From Rhabditoides inermis (taxonomy: Eukaryota > Nematoda > Chromadorea > Rhabditida > Rhabditidae): 64,000 nt of DNA. Positions within the stretch are counted from its first letter, which is position 1, and every line of letters begins with the position of its first letter. This document shows positions 52,349 to 64,000 of this stretch, one piece after another. The stretch spans positions 1,616,001 to 1,680,000 of the forward strand of contig CAWZYM010000148.1 of the NCBI GenBank assembly GCA_963966185.1, written 5' to 3'. The notes beneath the pieces were generated by a model, which made no database searches, was not told the origin of the DNA, and saw nothing but the letters and a program-made list of their open reading frames with translations. The position numbers were made by a program, and so were the translations under genes.

Positions 52349-52520
52349 TTAGCGGTTAAAGTCAAAATCGGGATGGGCGGGGTCAGAGGGGGCGTTGCTT
52401 TCGCGCACCCACTCGCGAACTTGCGGCAGCTTCTCGACCAGAAGACGATGCTCCGTCACAGCGCGGCACTGATCCGACAGGTTCGAGAATAGGTACCTGG
52501 AGTGACGTCATCACACTCCG

Positions 52521-52552
<32 letters not shown>

Positions 52553-55500
52553 TCTCTCATCTCCACTTTCTCATCTCCACTCACCTCTTAATCAGCCTGC
52601 TGTACTCGGTGTGTTCACTGACGACCGAAGCGCGATCTTCCAAGTCGTCCACCTGAAATACGGTAACATGTTTTCGTGACGGGACCTTGGTTTGTTTGTG
52701 GAGTCGTGATGCCAAAGACGTTAGAGACATGTTTGAGCTCCACGTGTACCGCAAAATATGTCAGATGTGCGGTCAATATCTAATCACTGATAACATCACA
52801 ACTCACAAATAACCACAACGACGATTGTAGGGGATTATGCGAAAGTAGAAATCAAGTTCGTGACACAATCGCTCTTCACTCTTCACACATCACACTCCAA
52901 ACAGCATCATATTGTCTTTAGAATGAGTACTATCTCAAAAGGCAAAGTTTCCTTTTCTGTTCTCGCAAACATAATTTTACCATAGGATCAATTCAAAAAC
53001 TACATCGGAACCCGAATAACAAAACCACATTCAAAAGACAAAACTACTTCGGAACATGGAACTCACATCGGTGTTGAATACAGATAGGAGGGCAAGCAGA
53101 ATGATTGCCAATTTGTTGCTGCGAACATCCGCCGACAGAAGCGAGTAGAGCCTGCAAACAATTGTTTACTTCTTATTTACAGTATTGATTTCACTCTGTT
53201 TACATTATTTTCGCACCCCTTCTTTCCCGATTCGCCAGACTGGCGCGCCTATCACTCGCGACTCGCGCATACCGGTTCGGCTCGGCCCGAAACCGTTCTC
53301 TATAAAGATCGCCGGCTTGTCTCTGTCGCTCCGTGCGCACCGCACTCTCTCCCCTCCCCACCGCCCCCGCATCTCTCCGCTCTCCCCGATCCGCACACTC
53401 TCTACCCGCTGAAGATCACCAATGATACATGTCATCCTTCATCGCCCGGCGACGGTTGCTAATAAAAGATGCACCGAAAAAGTCGCTGCTGCAGAGGAGA
53501 GCGGCTATATATCATAGGGAGAGAGAGAGACGTGGAGAAAAGCGGATGTGTCCAAAGAATCATCGGGGGCAAAAATAGGCGTCTCTGAGCGGTCAGCCGG
53601 GGTGAGGAGCGCACGCGGCACCACGTCACGAGACGCGGTCTCCGCGCACTCGCAGCCAAGAAAGTGGACAAAACAAAACTATAACAAATCAATACCACAC
53701 TATAGCGAATAAGTGCGCGTTCCCAGACGCTACCTAATCCACATTGTTGTACAGTCCAGGAAATATTTAGTTCCGCCACCACTCCGCTCGTCTATCCCGC
53801 ATTTGAAAATTTGGCGAAATTTTGAATTGGAATAACGCGTGCTCTCGATGTCCATTGATTTATAGCCGCCGCCTCGCACTCTGCTCAATCTTGCGCTCTC
53901 TACTGGGGGCAACTGATTTGCCCACACACTGTAACCATTCAAGGAGGGAATAGCTCTGACCTGACGCTGAGTTCCCTGAGTCCGCCGCCGTCGTCGAGGA
54001 TGGAATAGCTCTGCGACCACTCAGTCGGGTCGTGCTCCAGCACACCGTAGATCACCATGAAGTTCATCCACGACGCTGCAACGCAACAAGTTAGTACGGG
54101 GAAGAACTGCGGACTGCGGGGTTCCAAAATCATCCAAAAGACTGGCATGAGACGGTAATAAAGAATCAAACGTATTCTGATCTTCAAGATACGTTCCATT
54201 GCATGTTAATTTTATTCAGCATTTCCGTAATAATAATATTTGTTCTTTGTGTGACACAGTGAAGAACGAATTAGACAGCCTAGACAATCACGACGTTTGT
54301 GGTAGGGATGAAACGCATATTTTGAAAGAAGAAACAAGAAAGCGAACGAAAATAGTCTCTCGCACTCACATCGCAGCAGACTCTGCTGGTCGTTCATGGA
54401 CAGCTTGAGGAAGACGGGCGACTGCCGCATGAACCGGACCACCTTCCGGATGCTGCAACAACAACACTACACTCTCATCTTCACGAACCCATATTCTGCT
54501 CTGACAATCGTAACTCGGATCATTTGTGTGTATCTGTCTACCCATTCGGTTGTCTCTGTCCGTCCTTCCCACTGAACCCCCTACCATTCTCTGGCAATCG
54601 TATCTCGGATCGTCTGTTTATGTCTGTCCATCTATCTGTAGACCTGTCTGTCTGCCCCCCCCCCTTACTCACTTGTCTCCGCTTTGGTCCTCGTCGAATG
54701 CGAGTACCTTGGCCGCCTCGATCTCAGTGAGCTGCTCCTGATCCAGCTGCGTCAGCACTGTGCAGTCGGGGTCCACTGAATCGGGGAGAGAAAAGTTATA
54801 ATTGTTTGGACTAGAACTGAAATTCCACCGCTATGTCAAATTAGTACGAGATATGATCTGTGACGTTTAACCATTTCGTGAAACGTAATAAAAGCACACC
54901 ACTCTAACATTGAAAGTAACTTATTCGCAAACCAGATTACAAACGAATCATTTGAGCGGTCTTTGAGCAACTCGTGAAACCTAACAATACGATAACCCAA
55001 TCTCACCCTTGGCAATATCCAGTTCCACGCTTGTCGGTCCGTAGATCGAGTCACGACGCGTGCGCGGAATAGCGTCCTCCTACAATAGCAGATTCAGCAT
55101 ACAGTACCCCAGCAGCACTCTACCGTACCCCGTACCTTGATTCCGTCGACGGCCACGTTGGGATTGCTGTTCAGCCACGTGACAGACGACTGCTCGGCCG
55201 TCGGCGGAAGAAGGAAGTCCAGGCCACGCACCTCGACCTAGAGAGCATAATATACGGTATTCATACAGTACCCTCTATTCCATCTACCGTACTCCCACTC
55301 TCCTACAGTACCCACCGCTTGTCCGTGCCCTCCACTCGTGGGCACCTTGATCGCGTTCTCCTCACGCGCCTCGCACTCGCTGCACTGCGAGTTCGCCAGC
55401 AGCTCCTCCGTCACCTACAGTAATCGCTACAGTACAAAGTAATCCAAACTACAGTAATCCGAAACACAGTCAGTCTACCGTACCTTGTCGACAATGTTCT

Positions 55501-58500
55501 GTCCGGGCGGGTAGTATCCGCAGGCGCAGGTGCACGAGCAGTGCTGAGTCATCTGCTGCTGTGCCGAGTGAGACATGAGGCGGAGGAACACGTCACGAGG
55601 GATGGTCACCTGGACGGAAGAGTTACTCAAGTAGGACAGTCCCGGTACTTTTCAGTACTATCACTAAAGGCGACAATAAACATGAGCACACCATCCATGC
55701 GAAAACACTACTGGAGTACTACCGGCTACCGTCTACCGCGTTTGACAAGACGCGTGTGTGTGTGTGGACACTGACCATGGAGCCTCCAGCAGCAGGGGGC
55801 ATGGTGGAAGGCGCAATCTGTGGGGTGACACCGGGCGGGCTGGCGGCGGCGGCGCGCATCGCAGCCTGCGCAGTCGGGGGAGGAGGCGGGATGGAGGACG
55901 GAGTGGTGACCGCCTGCAACGTATGCTTTACATTTACATCGCTTTATACAGTCCTATTTCAATGTTCAATCTATACTACACCTACCGTGACTCCCGGCAG
56001 CAGTGGCAGCGGACTGGACTGGATCATGCTGGACGAGGGGGCAATGGGTGGCGGGATGGGGATGGGTGTGGAGGCGAGAGGAGTGGTGGAGAGGGAGGAG
56101 GAGAGCGAGTTGGAGAGGGGCGAGGCGAGGGGCGGCAGAGAGGCGGGCAGGCTGACCGGCAGAGGAGGCGGCAGGGGCGCCGACGCCACGGCAGCCACCG
56201 CAGCCGCCAACTGCTGCTGGATCAGCATCTGCAAAACGAACATTGTACGTTACACTCAAAACACATAGCACTGCACCACATTTGAAACCAATACATCTTT
56301 GTCATAAAAAAGAAAACAATTTAAACATAAAAGAAATTCTACTGACCCCTCCGGGTGCGGCAATGGGCACGGCCACTCCAGCCACGGCCGGAGTGACGAC
56401 GGGCGGGCGGAAGCCGCCGTTCATCGTGCTCGTCGGGCCGTCGAAGCGCGCGTCCAGGGCGGAAGTCGCCGTCGTCGCCGCTGACACGTCCGCCAGAGAG
56501 TGCGCAGACGTCGTGTTCACCTGGCAGTCAGAGGGTCATTGAAATGGCTACATCGTCTAGTAATGTGTTTAACGGTGCGACCACATCAACACAATAACTA
56601 GGTAGTATCAGTGAATGAGTTATTAAATATCATCTCCCCCTCAGCCTCACCTGCAGCTCCAATAGGGGATGTGTGATGAGGGGCGATGACGGGAACGGCA
56701 GCATGTCCGCCACACTGCAAACACACACATTGTCAGATTGTAGAAACTGTGTGGTGACTTTGTCACAACTATCGTCAGTATTAGTACATACATTGTCATT
56801 CCCTGTCCCCAGCTTTCATTAACGCCATGCTTTTGTTCCCTCCCACAGGTTCGCCGCGTACAAGGAAATAGACGTCAAAGGCGTGCGTGCCCTTCACGTG
56901 CCCTTCTTGTTCACTACACGTGTCCTTCGCATTACATCCAACACTAATCTCCACACTCACGTGAAACATCTCGCATCTCGCAATTTGCGATATAAAACCG
57001 TGGGTATCTTCTAATTATGTCATAAATCTTTACAGAATGCCTACATTGTCCAAACGAACTAGGGCTGTGACTGTGACTGTCAACGGCCGGTCGCAAATGA
57101 TTTCAATAGCTTTGATCTATAGTCTGGAAATGTATGTGATCAGGTGCGTAAAACAAACAGATTGCAGCAATGCCCATTGTCCATCGGTGCGATAGAAGGA
57201 AGGAAGTGCACATGGTAGTAGCTGCTCCGGAAGGAGCTACACTACTAAGGGAAGGAGTTGCACGTGAACTATTTTAGTGTTCACAATATCATATACAAAG
57301 AAGTTCTAATACTACAGCCTTTTAGAAATGTATATTGAGATAAAGATATTATGCCAGTAGACATAAGGGTGTAGGCACGGAAACAGTACATCGATCAGCC
57401 TACATTAGTAATGCGATGTGTCTTTCGCATATATTACAGTATCATCAGCTGTATGATCTTTGTTAGTACCATAAAAGTGCATCAATCCTCGATATGAGCT
57501 AAACATCAGATCACTAGTAAATGCAGATCTCCGGCTGGTACATTTTCATGCTACTCTATTCGATCCAATACGGTCGAAAACACCCTTCTGTGTCAAACAT
57601 TGTGCAAAAATGCTATTCTTTTACTAAACTGGTCAACGTGCAACTCCTTCCTCGTGCAGTTCAGAGAGAAGAGATAGGAGATGCTACTCGCCGCTGAGCG
57701 ACTTGAATCGTATTCGTATTCACAACATCGTAGCGCTTCGTCGGGCACACTTGCATATAGAGTATTGCCGGGGCACAAACGCCCTGCCTGAACCGAGACC
57801 GTGTACGGAGGAGCGGGTATCACAATACCACATCGACCACACCCACGACCAGACCGACAGAGACGACACAGATGGATTGCCTCCAGGACTCACGCGTAGC
57901 TGCTGGGAGTGGCGGGGTTCATGTTGAGGGGCGAGCCGGAAGAGAGCATCTCGGTCAGGTCATCCGGAGGGAACGTCTCCGACTTGATGCGCTGACGACT
58001 CTGCAACATCCACCCATATATCATATCTTTTCACGTCCTTCAAAAAAGTAAACTATCAACCCCTATTTTGTTGAAGTGAGTTCTGGAGTGATTTGTCCTG
58101 GTCTTCTCAACCCCTTTAATTTCCAAGGACATTCTGCTTTGTTCTTTGTTGATATCTTGTAGATCCCCCTACCTTTCTCTCGATCCACCCTCTCTCCACT
58201 CTGGCCGTCGCCTTCTCTCTCTTCTCGGCCAATCGGGTCGACTCCCGAGTCGGCTGCTTCCGGGATGACGTCGCCATCGACGAGGTCCTGTAACGAATAC
58301 ATGGCATACTGTAGTGCACTTTGCACTCTTGCAGTGAGTACATCATGTTATCATCAAGTGTGCAATGTCCGTCGCTAATCTCGGCGACTAATCGAATCAT
58401 CATTCGTCAATCGATCGGCCATCGTTCGGTACGGTAACACTGTCCCTATTTGGTCTTCTCTAATCACTTTTTTCATGCAGACACCGCACGCGTGCACCGG

Positions 58501-61500
58501 ATGTGATCTGATTAGAATAGATAACCGCTGTGATCTGATCGACAACGAGCTTTGTTGTGAAACTTAGTGACCAAGCATCAAAAACCAGATATGGTCGATT
58601 ACGGTACTCACGGGTCACGGGTGCTGTTCGAACTAGCGCGTCAACAACGAAACAACCTTTCAGTACTATTGGTATGGCATGTACCCAGCAGAAAAAAGTT
58701 CTGGACGACTACCAAGAGTTGCTCCAATCAAACCGAGAAGGCGATATATCACACGTGTGAAATCAAGAGATCAGAATGCTACAGTAACCCCATTCGAACC
58801 ACAAACACATTTTCAGTATGATCACATGCTGCACGAGGTTTTTTTTTCGGGAAGTCCGCCTACAATTTGCAGAGCAGACGTTCCAATTCAAAAGTCAAAA
58901 GTGTCTACAGTAATCTTGAGCGGCACAAATCGGGGGGGGGGACACAATCTTGAGCGGCACAGATCAGATTCAGAATCCCCTAGGGCTAGGAATAAGTCAC
59001 TCTCCCTCTCCCCCACGCACATGTACTACATAATTCCTATGCAATAGTAACTAACATCTTGATTGCTTGCCCTTTCCTCCTTTCTCCCTCTCTCTCCCCA
59101 CCCTCCTCTTTCTCTCTCCCCACCCCCACCCCCCCCCCCCCCCCTCTCTCACCTGTGTCTGCCGCCGCCTCCTCTGGCGATGGCGTCTGCGAGCCGCTTC
59201 TCCCTGTTCTCCTCGACCCGTGCCTTCTTCTCCAGCCGAGCCTCGTCCGTCATGATCCACTCCTTCTTCATACCAACCTGCAGACAGCTCACTTCACGCT
59301 ACTTCCAACATCTATCCCTTTCTTTCCGAGTGTTCATTTTAAAGTTCCCGCCAATGCTCCAGTTCAAATCGCACCGCACCATTCGTTCGCAATGGCGATT
59401 TTGCACCGATCGCGCACAAGCAGCGCAATTTGGAATACACGAAAGCAGTCCTTGATCGATGCCCTAGGCACCAAACATGATACAGATCTCGTAAATTGTT
59501 TGCCACAATATATACAATGTGCTTGCGCACAAATCGTGCTCCTGGAGAAAAGGAGAGGACTTTAAACAAAGGTACGTTCTGCCTGTATTCTTTTCTTTCC
59601 ACAAACCCTTTAACTAACGTTTGACTTTGATAAACTCATATTTTAAACGCAAAAATCATGTTGCACCACAATCACTTTATTACTGCACACGAATTTTTCC
59701 AATCTCTTCTTTCATTTATTGTTCCAATCTTTCACCTAACTAAAACACTAAACAACAGCCGTGTTTTGCGCTTTCCTCTTTGTCAACCCGCAATACCTTC
59801 TCTATCTCCATTCATCATTGGAAAGAGGCGTGAGTCACGCCAAAACCTCTGCTCGTCTCAGCCCACGTTGTTGACTACAGCTGGCTCATCACGTGCCCAC
59901 ACAGCCACTGGCCCTTCGCCAACGCATTACGTATGCCCCCCCTCCCCTCTCTTCTTTTTTCTCCTTCCCGTCTCCCTTGTTCTTGTCCCTCCCTCTCCGA
60001 AATGTATCCATTCCTGACTAACGTATCCGAACACTCCAATTCAGTCCCTCTAAATGCCTAGTCGCCTAGTGGACGTTGACGTTGCCACGGTGGCGGTCGT
60101 TCACGTGTATCAATGCATACACACGCCGTCTAGTGCCATATAAAAGGGTTATAGAACAAATGGCCGTAGCGAGAGCAAAATAGAAACGCACGCCGCTCGC
60201 TTTTCAACAATGACGCACGAACGATCGAATATCGGCGAGAATGCTCACTCATCGAGACCAGATCGATCAGAACTCTTACGAACACAATGAATTACACTCC
60301 CACTATTGCGTAAACGTGAACAGCTGATAGTTGGTTTAGATCTCACAGAAAACGAGAACTCGACTCACCTCGAAGCACTTGTGTAGGCGGCAGCGCTGGC
60401 AGAACCGTCGGCTGACCATGTTGATGTCGCAGTTGTTGTTGAACGGACACTGGATCTCCTTCACCTGTAACAATGTTGAATGTGCTCATGCGCCAGACAG
60501 GTGACAGGGGACAGAAGTAGACACTGCAGCCATGGAAAATAGTTCATTGACATGACAGACCTTGTTGGCGTTGCGGCGGAAGAAGGCCTTGCAGCTCTCG
60601 CACGTGATCACATTGAAGTTGTAGCTGAACGCCTTGTCGCCGCATACTCGGCACACCTGAAAGAGAGATATTAGAAATTGTGGCATTAATGCGTCTTCAA
60701 CATCATAACTTCAGTGTGCCTTTTTGTCATTGTCATCTCTTGTTCGGTTACGCAACCTCGTGTTCCGTACAATCTAGTATAAAGCATCGGTTTTTATCAA
60801 GTACTTCCGCATATTTAGAGATGATGAAACGGAAGCGAATGATCTTTCGATTTTCTGGAACGTATATCCTATCAATCTAATCCTGGAAACCGAATGCATC
60901 TAATCTGCTCATAGACTCATTTTTTTCTCCAATCTCAATCCTGTACCGTACACTTATATTAAAAATACAACGTCCTACGTCTATTTCTTTTTCAATGAAG
61001 CGCGTGTAAACACAATCGAATCAAAATCTCACTAACTACAAATTCTAGAGTATTTGTGTTGAAGCGATGAAACACTTTGGCCTTTGGCCACCAATCACAA
61101 TCTCGTGGCCTTATTTTTACCTGGACTCGTAATCTGCGCATGCTACATACAAACGCGTGCCGGCGAATGTTTCATGGGTGGTATATCAGTTTCCAGGTTT
61201 CCACTCTATACACATGCTCTATTACATATAATCTATGTGACGCCTCAAAGTAGGTGAGCAGCAGTAAGTGAACTCGAAGCGATCAAAAACCGCCGAATGC
61301 TCAGTCAGTTAATACCGTTTAGTGAGTAACTACATCACATGGTGGTGTGCGTTCAAACATGTCATGCTTTGCCAGTGACATTTTGAAAATGTCTTCTCGA
61401 TGCATCGACGATGATGGTTAATGGTAGAGATCAGAGATCGTATACGATATCATGCTCCCTACAACGTATAATTGCGAACAGAAATAGTAGTTGTATCAGT

Positions 61501-62787
61501 CAGTGGCCCTCACTATTCCATAGATCTCTGAGCACACGTGCATGACAGATGGCATAGACGAAACAACGTGATTCCCTTTTCAGGAACGTTCGACCACGCA
61601 AGTACACATTTTCAAAAATCACATTCTTTGCAACACTCTCCTGTATAATTTCGATTTTTTTGAACAATCAGCTTATTTCTCCGTTTGTTATGACACAAGA
61701 GTGCATGTGTACTCCAACTCGTGCACACTACTTCATTTCCTGTGAATGTATTATTCTCAGACGGCATGTATAAGAAAAGCGAAAATGCATGTGTGTGTAA
61801 GCTGTAAGCCATGAATAACTCATTATCACATTTTCTTTCTCAGCGTCATTGATAAATGTTAATGCACGCGGGTGGTGTATTGATCGACTGTGGCCGGTGG
61901 AACAGTAAATAACAAGAGCGGTGGTGGGTGTATGTGTGTGAGAGAGTGAGATAGAAAGGGAAGCATAGAAGATAGTAGTGGGAAAGAGACTGGTCTCGTG
62001 ACGTGCGTCGGTCAACTGCCAACAACAACGACGACGTTTTGTCGAAATTGATTCGTGTATCTCAGTGGTGAGAAGAAAACATGGAATTTCGGAAACGCGC
62101 CTGCAGCTTGCTGCGGAAGCTAGGATACACCCTGCAGACAGACACCCAGAAACATCAGCACCAACTAGACGCGCGTTCAAAAACGTGAGATTAAACCAGC
62201 AAGCCGGGGGAGATTACGATTTACGAGCGTATCCGCATGCTGGCACATTACTGATACCGGCAGTGAAGAATAACATATAGAAAAATAAACGAATAAAAAG
62301 GTAAAATATCTCTTACTTGACGCACCTTGTTAGCGGTGCGGCCCTGGCTGGACGCTCGCTTGCGAGACGAACGGTCATCGCTCGAAGTCGAGCCTTCTGA
62401 AAAATGAAGCATCAGCAAGTGTAGGATTCTCTGCTATTGTAATTTGTCAATGCTCTCTACGAGTACCACAACAGCCACGTTGTGTGATTGTGTGTGTAGA
62501 TTTGCGAAATGCGAAATGGCGAAAGGTGGCGTCACGTGAATCGCAGTGGCGCGCAATTGAGAGCGCAGAGTGTCCTCGGAGCAAGAAATACGGGAAATGC
62601 GCCAGGCGCATAGACCAAAGGTCCGAAACGACTAGGCGCGCGTAAATTGAAGATCATACGTGCAGTGTCTGTGCACCGTACCTGGCGACTCGGGTCGGCT
62701 GGGTCCGACAGAGGGCGGAGAGTGCGGGTTGCACTTGGTGGCCATGTCGGCGGCAGCCATCGAATCGCTCTCGCTGCTTGTCCACAT
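52349..62787 (-). CDS. Nuclear hormone receptor, NR1J (DAF-12/NHR-8/HR96) type
   Basis: Twenty-one coding exons in consistent phase: 62,682-62,787; 62,326-62,396; 60,561-60,656; 60,369-60,464; 59,153-59,277; 58,173-58,287; 57,894-58,000; 56,651-56,714; 56,347-56,520; 55,986-56,228; 55,776-55,913; 55,484-55,609; 55,316-55,414; 55,136-55,237; 55,007-55,079; 54,673-54,775; 54,370-54,452; 53,961-54,075; 53,067-53,151; 52,585-52,652; 52,349-52,496. Total 2,337 nt, 778 aa. The DNA-binding domain (about residues 60-135) has all eight zinc cysteines, P-box CESCKAFFRR and CRLHKCFEVGMKKEWI, the NR1J signature. The hinge is Ala/Pro/Ser-rich, with a Cys cluster (HCSCTCACGYY). The ligand-binding domain (about residues 595-760) includes VVRFMRQSPVFLKLSMNDQQ and SSWMNFMVIYGVL. 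No AF-2 helix is recognisable. NR1J receptors bind sterol or xenobiotic ligands in the nucleus. The first coding exon opens at an acceptor (62,864); I chose the MWTSSESDS ATG. Confidence 0.9.
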
Positions 62788-62864
62788 ACTGTAGAATCTT
62801 CCAGGGGCGCGTATATCACGTCTGATGGCCCGGTTTGCGGCGACGACTCTTAGAAGCTCGTCGC

Positions 62865-64000
62865 CTGAAAGAGATTGATGTAAGACCGTCGACATTTAGC
62901 GCTCAGAGTACGACAGATTGTCTAATTAGGCATGATAGCATGAGAAGGCGGAAATAGTACTCTGCTGGGGCTACAGTAGTAAGAACTCTAGTCCCGGGGG
63001 TGTCACCAATGTCGACTCGAGGTTCGAGGTGAATGACAAACAATTAGTTAATTATTAATAACAAAATTCGACGACATTGCTGAGCGCAGATGATTAGTGA
63101 AACAGTAATTACACATCACTTGTAAAAAAGAAAGACATGAAAGAGGAAACGTCATGTTCGACTAATTAACACTTGGGGGGAATAGTTACGATCACTGTTC
63201 AGCTACTTGAATCAAAGCTTACACATACCGTAGAGAGAGGCGGGCCGGTCGGTGGGTGCGAGACGGGTGCTCCGAGCGGCGCCGTGGCTGCAACAGCCGC
63301 GCCATGTAAACAGACGAGGGGATGAGAAATCAAGAAACGAGACGGATGCAGTCTAACTCTATCTCTATGGCGAGTACACATGGTTTGGGTGCGTGAGTGC
63401 GCTCGGTGCGGGCACACTCGAAGAGAGTCGCGTTCGCGAGCACGCGACTCCGGTACGGTGGCACCCGCGGGGTACGGTAGCACCTGGGACAAAATGGATG
63501 CGAGTGCACTCCTTTTCCTCACTCTCGCACTGAGTGAGAGAGAGGGCAGTCATGTGAACGCGCGTTGCGTGTGTGCGGCGAGAGGGGGCGAGGAGGGGCG
63601 AGCTCACACTCAATACACACGAGTGCAAAGCGGGTGCATCAGCCCTCTGCCTCATACGCCACACACTGCAATCGATTCGCGTGGCGATCGGTTGTGGCGA
63701 AAAAAGCCTCGTAACAATCGTGTGTCATGCAAAATCACGGGACAGATTAGATGGTCGGTCGCAACTGAATACACGGTGCCCGCGCTCGCAACCAATCGGC
63801 GACGGGGGGCGCATACACATAGTGAGATAAGCGAGACGTGTCGTCATGTGTGTGTGCGATGCGGAGTTCAAAAGATCAAACCGGGTATGCGGGCACCCGT
63901 TGTCCGATGAGAGAGTGGTGGTGAGTGCGCAGTGCGCTGCAATCCACTACGGAGGGGAGAGACGGAGAAAGACGGGGTAGCACCCAGCCGAGTCTGCGTC
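62865..64000 (-). other. Presumed 5' region of the nuclear receptor gene
   Basis: No certain exon. A strong donor (CTACG|GTATGTG, exon side ending at 63,229) suggests a 5' non-coding exon that splices to 62,864; joining it in any frame adds no upstream in-frame ATG that stays open. The stretch 63,230-64,000 is GC-rich with CpGs and alternating GTACGGT/TACCG motifs, as for a promoter. The open frames on both strands here are short and not protein-like. Confidence 0.4.

Noticed and set aside
63380..63910. 176-aa plus-strand frame upstream of the receptor
   Set aside because: The region is GC-rich with overlapping frames on both strands, no recognisable domain and no splice support.

Overview
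The window is eukaryotic. It holds two multi-exon genes with GT-AG introns, long satellite arrays, a LINE and several DNA transposons. A nematode is the best guess, from three things: the nuclear receptor has the NR1J (DAF-12/NHR-8/HR96) type DNA-binding domain; the LINE ORF1 has a charged C-terminal block of a kind I associate with nematode retroelements; and short ctacagta/taccgtac motifs are scattered through the introns, as is common in nematodes. Another ecdysozoan cannot be excluded.

Layout. (1) 1-19,573 is a 30-bp minisatellite of about 545 units whose monomer contains a dyad. It is interrupted at 11,839-15,031 by a 3.2-kb terminal-inverted-repeat DNA transposon carrying a purine-rich tract and a small candidate five-exon gene. 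(2) 19,574-27,387 and 42,630-46,298 are two copies of one large duplicated segment. Each is built around 135-bp direct repeats (R) bounding a 2.4-3.4 kb non-coding internal unit. Copy 1 has two internal units in tandem, both carrying a 1-kb insertion that ends in a 376-bp near-palindrome. Copy 2 has the clean empty site. (3) 27,388-40,191 is a 177-bp satellite (about 47 copies) split by a 4.5-kb LINE with both ORFs intact. (4) 41,330-42,660 is a decayed reverse-transcriptase fragment split by a tRNA-derived SINE with a target-site duplication. (5) 46,299-47,598 is non-coding, with a tRNA-like relic and a 74-bp fragment of the duplicated unit.

(6) 47,599-62,864, minus strand, is the genic part. 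A secreted acid-lipase-family gene of 12 exons (408 aa) has a TATA box and GATA sites immediately upstream, and an hAT-type MITE and a (ATT)n tract in one intron. About 1 kb upstream of it lies the 3' end of a nuclear hormone receptor gene of 21 coding exons (778 aa modelled). I reconstructed both gene models by hand; exon phases are consistent throughout and total lengths are divisible by three. (7) 62,865-64,000 is the presumed 5' region of the receptor gene.

The repeat-rich left two thirds looks like heterochromatin or a segmental-duplication zone next to ordinary genic sequence. The lipase and receptor could share a metabolic theme (lipid handling and lipid sensing), but nothing in the sequence shows that they work together. 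No plainly new protein system is visible. The most novel items are the dyad minisatellite, the R-unit duplication with its dated insertion, and the small unrecognised gene inside the transposon.
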